A DNA stretch of 64,000 nt from assembly GCF_036345995.1 (NCBI RefSeq), contig NZ_CP107796.1:1364001-1428000 (forward strand). Reading direction: 5' to 3'. The notes beneath the pieces are model-generated. The model was not told the DNA's origin and made no database searches. It saw only the letters and a program-made list of their open reading frames with translations. Shown in pieces: positions 18,907-26,701 of this stretch; the stretch's first letter is position 1; every line of letters begins with the position of its first letter. This stretch comes from Streptomyces sp. NBC_00557 (GTDB lineage Bacteria; Actinomycetota; Actinomycetes; Streptomycetales; Streptomycetaceae). The position numbers and the translations under genes were made by a program.

Positions 18907-19398
18907 GTGCCTGCCCTTTCTCGATCCGCCGAGCCCGCGCAGTGGGCGAACTACCTGCGTGCGGTAGTGGACATCGCCTTCTGCTCGCACAACGTTCGCG
19001 TGACACCGCATCGTTCAGGCGAGGGGCCGGGGCTTGCGTACCCGCTCGACAGCGCGCACACGCTCCACATCGTCACCGCCTTCAATCCCCGTGGACGCAA
19101 CGCCACGGTGCGGGCCAACCTCCGGGCGCAGCACGAACTGCTGCGGATCCTCGGTCTGCGGGGCCTGCAGTGGTGGCCGGCCGTCGGGGGTGACGCGGCC
19201 GGTACCCGCGCCGAAATCAGCGCGGCCGTCCTCGGCATGAACGACGCCCAGGCCAGGGCCCTGGGCCGGCGGTTCGGCCAGGACGCCGTGTTCGCCTGGT
19301 CCCCGACCGCCTGGCGCCTGCTGGACTGCGCCGACACGACCCACGACACGGTCGTCAGCGACTGGCACGCCGAGCTCCTGGGCCGCGAACGCGGGTGA
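18907..19398 (+). CDS. DUF3293 domain-containing protein
   Basis: The product is a 163-aa soluble protein with the opening of a DUF3293 domain, including HTLHIVTAFNPRGRNATVRANLRAQHELLRIL. The central LQWWPAVGGD and AVFAWSPTAWRLLDC segments also fit the family. No enzymatic role is established. The GTG at 18907 is chosen because AAGGAG lies 6-7 bases upstream; a TTG at 18889 is possible but would overlap that site. It stands alone between a terminator and the lytic transglycosylase gene. Confidence 0.75.
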   Translation: MPALSRSAEPAQWANYLRAVVDIAFCSHNVRVTPHRSGEGPGLAYPLDSAHTLHIVTAFNPRGRNATVRANLRAQHELLRILGLRGLQWWPAVGGDAAGTRAEISAAVLGMNDAQARALGRRFGQDAVFAWSPTAWRLLDCADTTHDTVVSDWHAELLGRERG

Positions 19399-19467
19399 GT
19401 CCTCGGTGTAGCCGGCACCGGAAGTCTCGCCGTTACGAAGGCGTCCGCCCGGTCCGCCCCGATTCGT

Positions 19468-19500
19468 GCGACGGACCCGCCCTCCGGCCGCGTAGAGCAG
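19468..19500 (+). promoter_or_regulatory. ECF-type promoter motif before lytic transglycosylase gene
   Basis: GCGACGGAC, 14 bp, then CGTAGAGCAG. The same two blocks with the same 14-bp spacing precede the mce operon at 21802. The -10-like CGTA block lies 42 bp before the GTG at 19533. The ECF sigma gene between the two sites is the likely user. Confidence 0.6.
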
Positions 19501-19532
19501 TCGACGGACTCATCCACGGAGGGGACTGCACA

Positions 19533-20576
19533 GTGACAGGGCGTGCACTGAAGGGGGCACTGAGGGGTGCCAGGGGTACGGCGGTCGCGGCGGCGGCGAT
19601 GGCGGTGCTGACCGCTTCGCAGGCGCCGGCGGCGGTGTCGGCCGGGGCCGCGGCGCTCGCGCGGAAGGCGGCGCCCGCCGAGCACGGCCCCAGCGTGTCC
19701 GGCGACACCCCGTACCGCACCGGTCTTCCCCCGCTGCGGACGCGGGGGAAGGGCCCGGCACGGGAGGCGACGGGCGGCGGGGCCCTGCCCGCGACCGTGT
19801 TCGCCGCCTACCGGCGTGCGGAGGAGGAGCTGGCGCGCAGCGCGCCCGGCTGCCGGCTGCGCTGGCAGTTGCTGGCCGCGATCGGGCAGGTGGAGTCCGG
19901 GCAGGCATGGGGCGGCCGGGTGACCCCGGACGGTACGACCGTGACGCCCATCCTCGGCCCCCGGCTGACCGGCGGCGCCTTCGCCGCCGTGGCGGACACC
20001 GACGGCGGCGCGTACGACGGCGACGCGGTGTACGACCGCGCGGTCGGCCCGATGCAGTTCATCCCGTCCACCTGGGCCCGCTGGGGCGCGGACGGCAACG
20101 GCGACGGACGGGCGGACCCGGACAACGTCTACGACGCGGCGCTCGCCGCCGGCCGCTACCTGTGCGCGGGCGGCCGGGACCTGTCCGACCCCGCCGACCT
20201 GGACCGGGCGATCCTGGGCTACAACCACTCCGACGCCTACCTCGACACCGTCAAGGCCTGGTACGCGTACTACCTGACCGGGCACCGCGTGGTGCCGGAC
20301 GCGTCCGGCGGGTCCCGGTCGGACCGTCCGGCGCCGGCCCGCCCGAAGCGGCCGAAGCCCTCGCCGTCGAAGCCGTCGGACGACCGGAAGCCGACCCCCG
20401 GTCCTTCGCGCACGCCCTCGGCGCCGCCCGCCTCGCCGTCACCCGGGCCGTCCCGTACGGCGAGCGTTCCGAAGGCGTCCCCGACGCCGCCGGTGCCCGT
20501 GCCCGAGCCTACCCTCACGCTGCCCGGCGGCGGCGTGCTGCCCGGCACCGGGCCGCTGACCATCGGCAACGGCTAG
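19533..20576 (+). CDS. Secreted lytic murein transglycosylase
   Basis: The product has 347 aa. Residues 1-about 40 form a secretion signal with basic start and Ala-rich core. Residues about 85-265 form a MltB-like SLT domain, with the catalytic Glu121 in LLAAIGQVESGQAWGG, GPMQFIPSTWARWG, a Ca-binding-like DGNGDGRADPDN loop, and the closing AILGYNHSDAYLDTVKAWYAYY. Residues about 280-347 form a Pro/Ser/Lys-rich tail, probably for wall association. It cleaves peptidoglycan glycan strands. The GTG at 19533 follows GGAGGGG. It shares a promoter motif with the mce operon, linking wall remodelling to lipid import. Confidence 0.88.
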   Translation: MTGRALKGALRGARGTAVAAAAMAVLTASQAPAAVSAGAAALARKAAPAEHGPSVSGDTPYRTGLPPLRTRGKGPAREATGGGALPATVFAAYRRAEEELARSAPGCRLRWQLLAAIGQVESGQAWGGRVTPDGTTVTPILGPRLTGGAFAAVADTDGGAYDGDAVYDRAVGPMQFIPSTWARWGADGNGDGRADPDNVYDAALAAGRYLCAGGRDLSDPADLDRAILGYNHSDAYLDTVKAWYAYYLTGHRVVPDASGGSRSDRPAPARPKRPKPSPSKPSDDRKPTPGPSRTPSAPPASPSPGPSRTASVPKASPTPPVPVPEPTLTLPGGGVLPGTGPLTIGNG

Positions 20577-20631
20577 AACACGATGGGCGCCTCCCCCTCC
20601 ACAACCGCGCCTACCCGGCGGTAATGTCGCC

Positions 20632-20660
20632 ACCCGCCGGGAAGCACAGGACCGGCGGGT
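20632..20660 (+). terminator. Stem-loop between transglycosylase and sigma factor genes
   Basis: A perfect 9-bp inverted repeat (ACCCGCCGG / CCGGCGGGT, 11-nt loop) lies 56 bp after the transglycosylase stop and 19 bp before the sigma factor start. It may end the upstream transcript or lie in the sigma factor leader. Confidence 0.5.
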
Positions 20661-20678
20661 GAGTGCGAAGGGGCCCTC

Positions 20679-21752
20679 ATGGCGACGGACATGCCTGCGG
20701 ACACAGCGGCCGCCGACGAGCGTTGGCAGCGTATGTGGAGCCATCGCGAGCAGTTGCTCAAAGTGGCCCGGCGGCGCTCCATGAGCCAGGAGGACGCCGA
20801 GGACGCCGTGCACGAGGCGATGCTGCGGGCCGCGGAACGCCCGGACCTCGACGACGAGCGGCTCGGCGCCTGGCTGACGACGGTGACGATGCGGCTGTGC
20901 GTCGACCGGTACCGGCAGGTCAACCGCGAGGCCGAGGTGGGCAGCCGCCCCACGCTCGTCTCGCCGGGCCCGGTACCGGTCGAGGAGGTGGTGTGCGACC
21001 GGGCCGAGGCGAAGTGGCTCGCCGTGCGCAGCGGTGAACTGCCCGCCCGGCAGGCGGAGGCGCTCCGGCTGAAGTCCCAGGACCTGGACGTCGGCCAGGT
21101 CGCGATGCGGATGGGGCTCAGCTACCGGACCGTCGAGTCGCTGCTCGCCCGCGCCCGGCGGACGCTGCGCGCCTCGCTGGCCGGGACGCTCGCACTGGCG
21201 CTGTTCCTCGTCGGGCGCGGCCGGCTGCGCGGCGGCGGCAAGGCCCAGGCGGTCGCGGTCGCCTCGACGGCGGCGACCCTGGCGGTGGCGGGGTTCCTGC
21301 TGCCGTACGCGCTCGACGCGGGCGGACACGGCAAGGCTCCGGCGCCGCGGCCGGCGGTGTCCGGTGACGCGCGGATCGTGAGCGGCGAGGCCACGGGGCC
21401 AGGGCCCGCCCTCGGGACGCGGACTCCTCCGGCTCCGGCGGCCGGGCCCGGGGCCCGGAAGCCCTCACCCTCCCCGGAAACGTCCCTGCCGGTGTCCGTG
21501 CCGTCCCTGCCGGACGCGTCCTCGCTCCCGGACCTGCCGGCGCCGCAGGTCCCGCGGGTGCCCGACGTGCCGGCGGTGCCGGGCCTGCCGACCGCCGTAC
21601 CGGACCTGCCGGCGAGGCCGGCCGCCCCGTCGGCGCCGTCGCTCGCGCCGATCCCGGCCGCTCCCGCCGTACCGTCCGCACCGCTGTCCGCCCCCGCCGG
21701 CGTCCCCACCCCGAGGACACCCACCAGCACGCCGTCACCGAAGCTGCCGTAA
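20679..21752 (+). CDS. ECF sigma factor with C-terminal membrane and Pro-rich extension
   Basis: The product has 357 aa. Residues about 15-85 match sigma region 2 (SQEDAEDAVHEAMLRAA). Residues about 110-165 match region 4 (LPARQAEALRLKSQDLDVGQVAMRMGLSYRTVESLLARARRTLR). It then continues with two hydrophobic stretches (about 168-186 and 195-213) and ~145 residues of Pro/Ala/Ser-rich sequence likely to face outward. Canonical ECF factors end after region 4, so this one appears membrane-tethered and may be released by proteolysis or controlled through its tail. GAAGGGG precedes the ATG. No separate anti-sigma gene is adjacent. Its probable targets carry the motif at 19468 and 21802. Confidence 0.85.
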   Translation: MATDMPADTAAADERWQRMWSHREQLLKVARRRSMSQEDAEDAVHEAMLRAAERPDLDDERLGAWLTTVTMRLCVDRYRQVNREAEVGSRPTLVSPGPVPVEEVVCDRAEAKWLAVRSGELPARQAEALRLKSQDLDVGQVAMRMGLSYRTVESLLARARRTLRASLAGTLALALFLVGRGRLRGGGKAQAVAVASTAATLAVAGFLLPYALDAGGHGKAPAPRPAVSGDARIVSGEATGPGPALGTRTPPAPAAGPGARKPSPSPETSLPVSVPSLPDASSLPDLPAPQVPRVPDVPAVPGLPTAVPDLPARPAAPSAPSLAPIPAAPAVPSAPLSAPAGVPTPRTPTSTPSPKLP

Positions 21753-21801
21753 CACCCCGGTAAGCGCGTCCGAACGCGTCCGAAAAAAATCTCCGTTCCC
21801 C

Positions 21802-21834
21802 GCGACGGACGCCCCGCCCCTCCCCGTAGAGCAG
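21802..21834 (+). promoter_or_regulatory. ECF-type promoter motif before mce operon
   Basis: GCGACGGAC, 14 bp, then CGTAGAGCAG, identical in both blocks and spacing to 19468-19500. The second block starts 56 bp before the ATPase ATG. It is the first promoter-like signal after the sigma gene stop. Confidence 0.6.
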
Positions 21835-21880
21835 ATGTCGGAGCTGCTCACGGCGCGAGTACGGGCGAAGGGTGGAGCGG

Positions 21881-22810
21881 ATGGGTGTCGAGATCTGTGT
21901 GGAAGGGCTGACCAAGTCCTTCGGCCACCAGGTCATCTGGCAGGACGTCTCCCTGACACTGCCCGCCGGTGAGGTCTCGGTGATGCTCGGCCCCTCGGGG
22001 ACGGGCAAGTCGGTGTTCCTCAAGACGCTCGTGGGACTGCTGAAGCCGGAGCGCGGCTCCATCACGATCCAGGGCCGGGACATCACCAGGCTCCGGGAGC
22101 ACGACCTGTACGAGGTGCGGAAGCTGTTCGGCGTGCTGTTCCAGGACGGCGCTCTGTTCGGCTCGATGAACCTGTACGACAACATCGCCTTCCCGCTGCG
22201 CGAGCACACCCGCAAGTCCGAGACCGAGATCAGGCGGATCGTCCTCGAGAAGATGGACATGGTCGGGCTGATCGGCGCCGAGGAGAAGCTGCCCGGCGAG
22301 ATCTCCGGCGGTATGCGCAAGCGCGCCGGGCTCGCCCGCGCCCTGGTCCTCGACCCGGAGATCATCCTGTTCGACGAGCCGGACTCGGGCCTGGACCCGG
22401 TCCGGGTGGCCTACCTGAACCAGCTGATCGTCGACCTCAACGCGCAGATCGACGCGACCTTCCTGATCGTCACCCACGACATCGCCTCGGCCCGCCAGGT
22501 CCCGGACAACATCGGGCTGCTGTTCCGGCGGGAGCTGGTGATGTTCGGGCCCCGCGAGGAGCTGCTGACCAGTGACGAGCCGGTCGTACGGCAGTTCCTG
22601 AACGGCCGGATGCAGGGGCCCATCGGCATGGCGGAGGAGAAGGACGCGGCCCAGGTCGAGCAGGAGCTGGCCCAGATCGACGAGGGCCCGCGGCCCGAGG
22701 GGCTCACTCCCCGCCTGCTGCCCGGCCCCGGCATCGCCCGTCCGCCCCGCTGGGAGGCGATCGCCAGACGCGAGGCCCAGCTGCACGGGACGGGGGTGAC
22801 GGGCTCGTGA
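21881..22810 (+). CDS. Mce/Mla-type ABC transporter ATP-binding protein (MceG/MlaF-like)
   Basis: This 309-aa ATPase has Walker A GPSGTGKS, Q-loop LFQDGALFGSMNLYDNIAFPLR, signature SGGMRKRAGLARAL, Walker B ILFDEPDSGLDP, and the switch His in IVTHDI. FQDGALFGS and the SGGM signature are hallmarks of the lipid-transport Mla/Mce group. A C-terminal extension after residue ~245 matches the MceG-like tail. It powers the permease pair encoded immediately downstream. I prefer the ATG at 21881; a GTG at 21872 is in frame. In mycobacteria the ATPase is usually encoded away from the operon, whereas here it heads it. Confidence 0.9.
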   Translation: MGVEICVEGLTKSFGHQVIWQDVSLTLPAGEVSVMLGPSGTGKSVFLKTLVGLLKPERGSITIQGRDITRLREHDLYEVRKLFGVLFQDGALFGSMNLYDNIAFPLREHTRKSETEIRRIVLEKMDMVGLIGAEEKLPGEISGGMRKRAGLARALVLDPEIILFDEPDSGLDPVRVAYLNQLIVDLNAQIDATFLIVTHDIASARQVPDNIGLLFRRELVMFGPREELLTSDEPVVRQFLNGRMQGPIGMAEEKDAAQVEQELAQIDEGPRPEGLTPRLLPGPGIARPPRWEAIARREAQLHGTGVTGS

Positions 22811-23577
22811 GGCTCTCCCCCACGGGTGCGCTCCGGCACTCCGGCAACCTCTTCGCGATGGCGCTGGACGTCGTCCGTACCCTTCCGCGACGGCCCTTCC
22901 AGGCACGGGAGTTCATCCAGCAGGCGTGGTTCGTCGCGAGCGTCACGATCCTGCCGACGGCGCTGGTCTCGATCCCGTTCGGGGCGGTCATCGCGCTGCA
23001 GATCGGCAGCCTGACCCGGCAGCTGGGCGCGCAGTCCTTCTCCGGTGCCGCGTCGGTGCTCGCGGTGCTGCGCGAGGCCTCGCCGATCGTCACCGCGCTG
23101 CTGATCGCCGGCGCGGGCGGCACGGCGATCTGCGCCGACCTCGGGGCGCGCAAGATCCGGGACGAGATCGACGCGATGCAGGTGCTCGGCATCGACCCGA
23201 TCCACCGGCTCGTGGTGCCGCGCGTGCTGGCGTCGATGGTCGTGGCGGTGCTGCTCAACGGCCTGGTGTCGGTGGTCGGCGTCGCGGGCGGCTACTTCTT
23301 CAACGTCGTCCTCCAGCACGGCACGCCCGGCGCCTACCTGGCGTCCTTCACCACCCTCGCCCAACTGTCCGACCTGTGGGCGGCGGAGATCAAGGCGCTG
23401 GTGTTCGGGGCCATCGCGGCGATCGTCGCCTCGTACAAGGGGCTGACGGCGCAGGGCGGCCCGAAGGGCGTGGGCGACGCCGTCAACCAGTCCGTGGTGA
23501 TCACCTTCATGTTGCTGTTCGTGACCAACTTCGTGATGACCGCGGTGTACTTCCAGGTCGTCCCGCAGAGGGGTTAG
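22807..23577 (+). CDS. MlaE/YrbE family ABC permease (YrbEA-like)
   Basis: This 256-aa permease of the Mce system has five or six membrane helices. It carries the family core LLIAGAGGTAICADLGARKIRDEIDAMQVLGIDP, which contains the EIDAMQVLG coupling motif that contacts the ATPase. The GTG start overlaps the ATPase stop. It forms the inner-membrane channel with the next gene product. Confidence 0.92.
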   Translation: MRLSPTGALRHSGNLFAMALDVVRTLPRRPFQAREFIQQAWFVASVTILPTALVSIPFGAVIALQIGSLTRQLGAQSFSGAASVLAVLREASPIVTALLIAGAGGTAICADLGARKIRDEIDAMQVLGIDPIHRLVVPRVLASMVVAVLLNGLVSVVGVAGGYFFNVVLQHGTPGAYLASFTTLAQLSDLWAAEIKALVFGAIAAIVASYKGLTAQGGPKGVGDAVNQSVVITFMLLFVTNFVMTAVYFQVVPQRG

Positions 23578-23580
23578 CCG

Positions 23581-24405
23581 ATGAGACCTCACAAAGTCCT
23601 CGACCGCCCCTTTCGATCGCTCGAAGAGCTGGGCGCCCAACTGTCCTTCTACGGGCGCTCGCTCGCGTGGACGGGCCGCACCCTGCGCCGCTACAAGAAG
23701 GAGATCCTTCGGCTGCTCGCCGAGGTGAGCTTCGGGCGGGGGGCGCTCGCCGTGGTCGGCGGCACGGTCGGCGTGATCGCGTTCCTGTCCTTCTTCACCG
23801 GCACCGAGGTCGGCCTCCAGGGCTACGCGGCCCTCAACCAGCTCGGCACCTCCAACTTCGTGGCGTTCCTGTCGGCGTACTTCAACACCCGGGAGATCGC
23901 CCCGCTGGTGGCCGGACTCGCCCTGTCCGCGACGGTCGGCGCCGGGTTCACCGCGCAGCTCGGCGCCATGCGGATCAGCGAGGAGACCGACGCGCTTGAG
24001 GTGATGGGCGTCCCGTCGCTGCCGTTCCTGGTGACGACCCGGATGATCGCCGGCTTCGTCGCGGTGATCCCGCTGTACGTGATCGGGCTGCTGTCCTCCT
24101 ACCTGGCCGCCCGCACCATCACCACCGGCTACTACGGGCAGTCGACGGGCACGTACGACCACTACTTCCACCAGTACCTGCCGCCCGTCGACGTGTTCTG
24201 GTCCTTCGGCAAGGTGATCGTCTTCGCCGTGCTGATCATCCTGGTGCACTGCTACTACGGCTACCACGCGAGCGGCGGCCCGGCCGGAGTCGGCGTCGCG
24301 GTGGGCCGGGCGGTGCGGACCTCGATCGTCGCCGTCAACGTCCTGGACTTCTTCCTGAGCCTCGCGATCTGGGGCGCCAACACGACCGTACGGATAGCGG
24401 GGTGA
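23581..24405 (+). CDS. MlaE/YrbE family ABC permease (YrbEB-like)
   Basis: The 274-aa second permease has a hydrophilic N-terminus (LEELGAQLSFYGRSLAWTGRTLRRYKKEI) followed by the MlaE fold with LSATVGAGFTAQLGAMRISEETDALEVMGVPSLPFLV. The EETDALEVMG motif matches the coupling helix of YrbEB proteins. It starts 3 bp after the YrbEA stop. Its own stop overlaps the first Mce gene (GTGA). Confidence 0.92.
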   Translation: MRPHKVLDRPFRSLEELGAQLSFYGRSLAWTGRTLRRYKKEILRLLAEVSFGRGALAVVGGTVGVIAFLSFFTGTEVGLQGYAALNQLGTSNFVAFLSAYFNTREIAPLVAGLALSATVGAGFTAQLGAMRISEETDALEVMGVPSLPFLVTTRMIAGFVAVIPLYVIGLLSSYLAARTITTGYYGQSTGTYDHYFHQYLPPVDVFWSFGKVIVFAVLIILVHCYYGYHASGGPAGVGVAVGRAVRTSIVAVNVLDFFLSLAIWGANTTVRIAG

Positions 24406-25664
24406 GAGCGGTGCGCACGCACAGATGGAGACTCAGGCTGTACGGCATCGCGTTCCTGGCCGTGCTCGCGCTGCTGCTGTCGCTCGCGGTGGCCGTCTAC
24501 CAGCAGGCGTTCACGCACGTCGTGCCCGTCACCCTGCAGGCCGGCACCCTCGGCAACCAGCTCGATCCGCGCGCCGACGTCAAGCTGCGCGGGCTGCTGG
24601 TCGGCGAGGTGCGCGAGGTGCACGCGGACGGCAGGAAGGCCACGCTCGACATCGCGCTCAAGCCGCAGTACGTGCCGTACATCCCCGCGGACGTGCGCGC
24701 GCGGCTGCTGCCCAAGACGCTGTTCGGCGAGAAGTACGTGGACCTGGTCCCGCCCGCGCGCACCTCTGCGCGGCCCATCCGCGCCGGGGACGTCATCACC
24801 CAGGACCGCACCAGGGCCGGCATCGAGGTGCAGCAGCTGATGAACGACCTGCTGCCGCTGCTGCGGGCCGTCCGGCCGGGCGAACTCAACGCCACACTCT
24901 CGGCGTTCGCCACCGCGCTGGAGGGCCGCGGCGACCGGATCGGCGACAACCTCACCCGGGTCGGGGCTTACCTGCGCCGGCTCAACCCGCACATGCCCTC
25001 CCTCAAGGAGGACATCTCGCGGTTCGCGGACGTCGCCGAGGTGTACGGCGACGCCGCGCCCGACCTGATGCGGATCCTGCGCAACACGGTCACCACCAGC
25101 CGGACGATCGTGGAGAAGCAGGACCGGCTGGCCGCGGGGCTCCGCTCGACCGCAGCCGTGGCGGGCACGGCGAACGACTTCCTGTCCGGCAACGGCGACC
25201 GGCTGATCACCCTGGGCCGGGTCTCCCGCCCCACGCTGGAGCTGTTCGCCCGTTACTCCCCCGAGTACCCGTGCCTCTTCCAGGGCCTGGTCCGGCAGGA
25301 GAGGGCGTCGGAGGACGCGTTCCGGGGCGGCGAGATGCGGATCACCCTCGAGGTGGTCCGGCCGCAGGGGGCGTACCGGCCCGGTGAGGAGCCGGTGTAC
25401 GGGGAGCGGTCGGGGCCGGACTGCCGTGGTCTGCCGCATCCGCCGGTGCCCGGGCCGAAGCCCCGTCTCAACGACGGTACGTCGGCCGGAGGTTCCGGCG
25501 GCGCACTCCCCGGAGGCGCCCCCGTGTCCGCCACCCGGGCCGAGCAGCGGGCCGTCGGCTCCCTCGTGGCCCCCGTCCTGGGCGTCCCCGCCGACCGGGT
25601 GCCGCCCGTGGCGACCCTGCTGTTCGGCCCGCTCGCGCGCGGAACGGCGGTGAGCGTCGCATGA
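24402..25664 (+). CDS. MCE family protein, first (MceA-like)
   Basis: The product has 420 aa. It has an N-terminal membrane anchor (LYGIAFLAVLALLLSLAVAVY), the MCE domain at about residues 40-120 (GNQLDPRADVKLRGLLVGEVREV; LLPKTLFGEKYVDLVPP), then a long helical region with repeated heptads as in Mce1A. The C-terminal ~70 residues are Pro/Gly-rich. Six such proteins are expected to assemble into a hexameric tunnel outside the membrane. The GTG start overlaps the permease stop. Confidence 0.92.
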   Translation: MRAVRTHRWRLRLYGIAFLAVLALLLSLAVAVYQQAFTHVVPVTLQAGTLGNQLDPRADVKLRGLLVGEVREVHADGRKATLDIALKPQYVPYIPADVRARLLPKTLFGEKYVDLVPPARTSARPIRAGDVITQDRTRAGIEVQQLMNDLLPLLRAVRPGELNATLSAFATALEGRGDRIGDNLTRVGAYLRRLNPHMPSLKEDISRFADVAEVYGDAAPDLMRILRNTVTTSRTIVEKQDRLAAGLRSTAAVAGTANDFLSGNGDRLITLGRVSRPTLELFARYSPEYPCLFQGLVRQERASEDAFRGGEMRITLEVVRPQGAYRPGEEPVYGERSGPDCRGLPHPPVPGPKPRLNDGTSAGGSGGALPGGAPVSATRAEQRAVGSLVAPVLGVPADRVPPVATLLFGPLARGTAVSVA

Positions 25665-26701
25665 GCAGGTCAGGAGCCCGGCAGACCGCCGCCCCGCTGA
25701 TCAAGTTCAGCCTCTTCGCCCTGGTCACGATCGCGGCGACGGCGCTGCTCGCCGCCACCGTCGTCAACATCTCCTTCACCCCGAAGGACACCTACCACGC
25801 GGTGTTCACCGACGTCACCGGGCTGGAGACCGGCGACGACATCCGGGTGGCCGGCGTGCGGGTGGGCCAGGTGGAGGACATCCGGATCAAGGACCGGACC
25901 CTGGCGGAGGTCACGTTCACCGTCGACGCCGACCGGCCGCTGCTCGCGGGAACCCACGCGGTCGTGCGCTACCGCAACCTGGTCGGGCAGCGGTACATCG
26001 CGCTCACCGAGGGCCCCGGCGACGTCACCGCCCGGCTGCGGCCGGGCGGCACCATCCCGCTGTCCAGGACCCGGCCGGCGCTGGACCTCAACGCCCTGCT
26101 GAACGGCTTCAAGCCGCTGTTCGCCGCGCTCAGCCCGAGCGACGTCAACCAGCTCGCCACCGAGATCGTCCAGACCCTCCAGGGCGAGGGCGGCACGGTG
26201 AACAGCCTCCTGGCGCACACGGCCTCGCTCACCACCACCCTCGCCGACCGCGACAAGCTGATCGGCTCGGTGGTCGACAACCTCAACACCGTCCTGGCGA
26301 CGCTCGACAAGCGCGGCTCCCGCTTCTCCGACCTGCTCACGCAGTTGCGCCGGCTGATCTCGGGACTGTCCGCCGACCGCAAGCCCATCGGGGAGTCGCT
26401 GGTGAGCATCGGCGACCTCGCCGACGTCACATCGGGGCTGCTGAAGGACGCGCGTCCGCCGCTGAAGGACGACATCGCCGGGCTCGGCGATCTGACCGGA
26501 ACGCTGAACAAGAACCAGAACACCGTGGAGGGCGTCCTGAAGCGGCTGCCGAACAAGCTCGACAAGCTGACGGGGACGGCCTCGTACGGCTCGTGGTTCA
26601 ACTTCTACCTCTGCGACTTCGACGGCCGGATCGTGCTGCCGAAGACCAAGCAGGTGATCACCCCGGAGCTGCACGTGGCGCGGGCGAGGTGTGGCGGATG
26701 A
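25661..26701 (+). CDS. MCE family protein, second (MceB-like)
   Basis: The 346-aa protein has a membrane anchor near residue 15 (FSLFALVTIAATALLAATVV), the MCE domain with TGLETGDDIRVAGVRVGQVEDI and VVRYRNLVGQRYIALTEG, and a helical tunnel region to about 300. The end GSWFNFYLCDFDGRI with a Cys and a final ARARCGG are typical of MceB. ATGA overlaps join it to both neighbours. Confidence 0.92.
   Translation: MSRSGARQTAAPLIKFSLFALVTIAATALLAATVVNISFTPKDTYHAVFTDVTGLETGDDIRVAGVRVGQVEDIRIKDRTLAEVTFTVDADRPLLAGTHAVVRYRNLVGQRYIALTEGPGDVTARLRPGGTIPLSRTRPALDLNALLNGFKPLFAALSPSDVNQLATEIVQTLQGEGGTVNSLLAHTASLTTTLADRDKLIGSVVDNLNTVLATLDKRGSRFSDLLTQLRRLISGLSADRKPIGESLVSIGDLADVTSGLLKDARPPLKDDIAGLGDLTGTLNKNQNTVEGVLKRLPNKLDKLTGTASYGSWFNFYLCDFDGRIVLPKTKQVITPELHVARARCGG

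Noticed and set aside
20658..20690. Third copy of the ECF promoter motif at the sigma gene start (GGCGACGGAC)
   Set aside because: Only the first block is present, inside the coding start, with no CGTAGAG block behind it.
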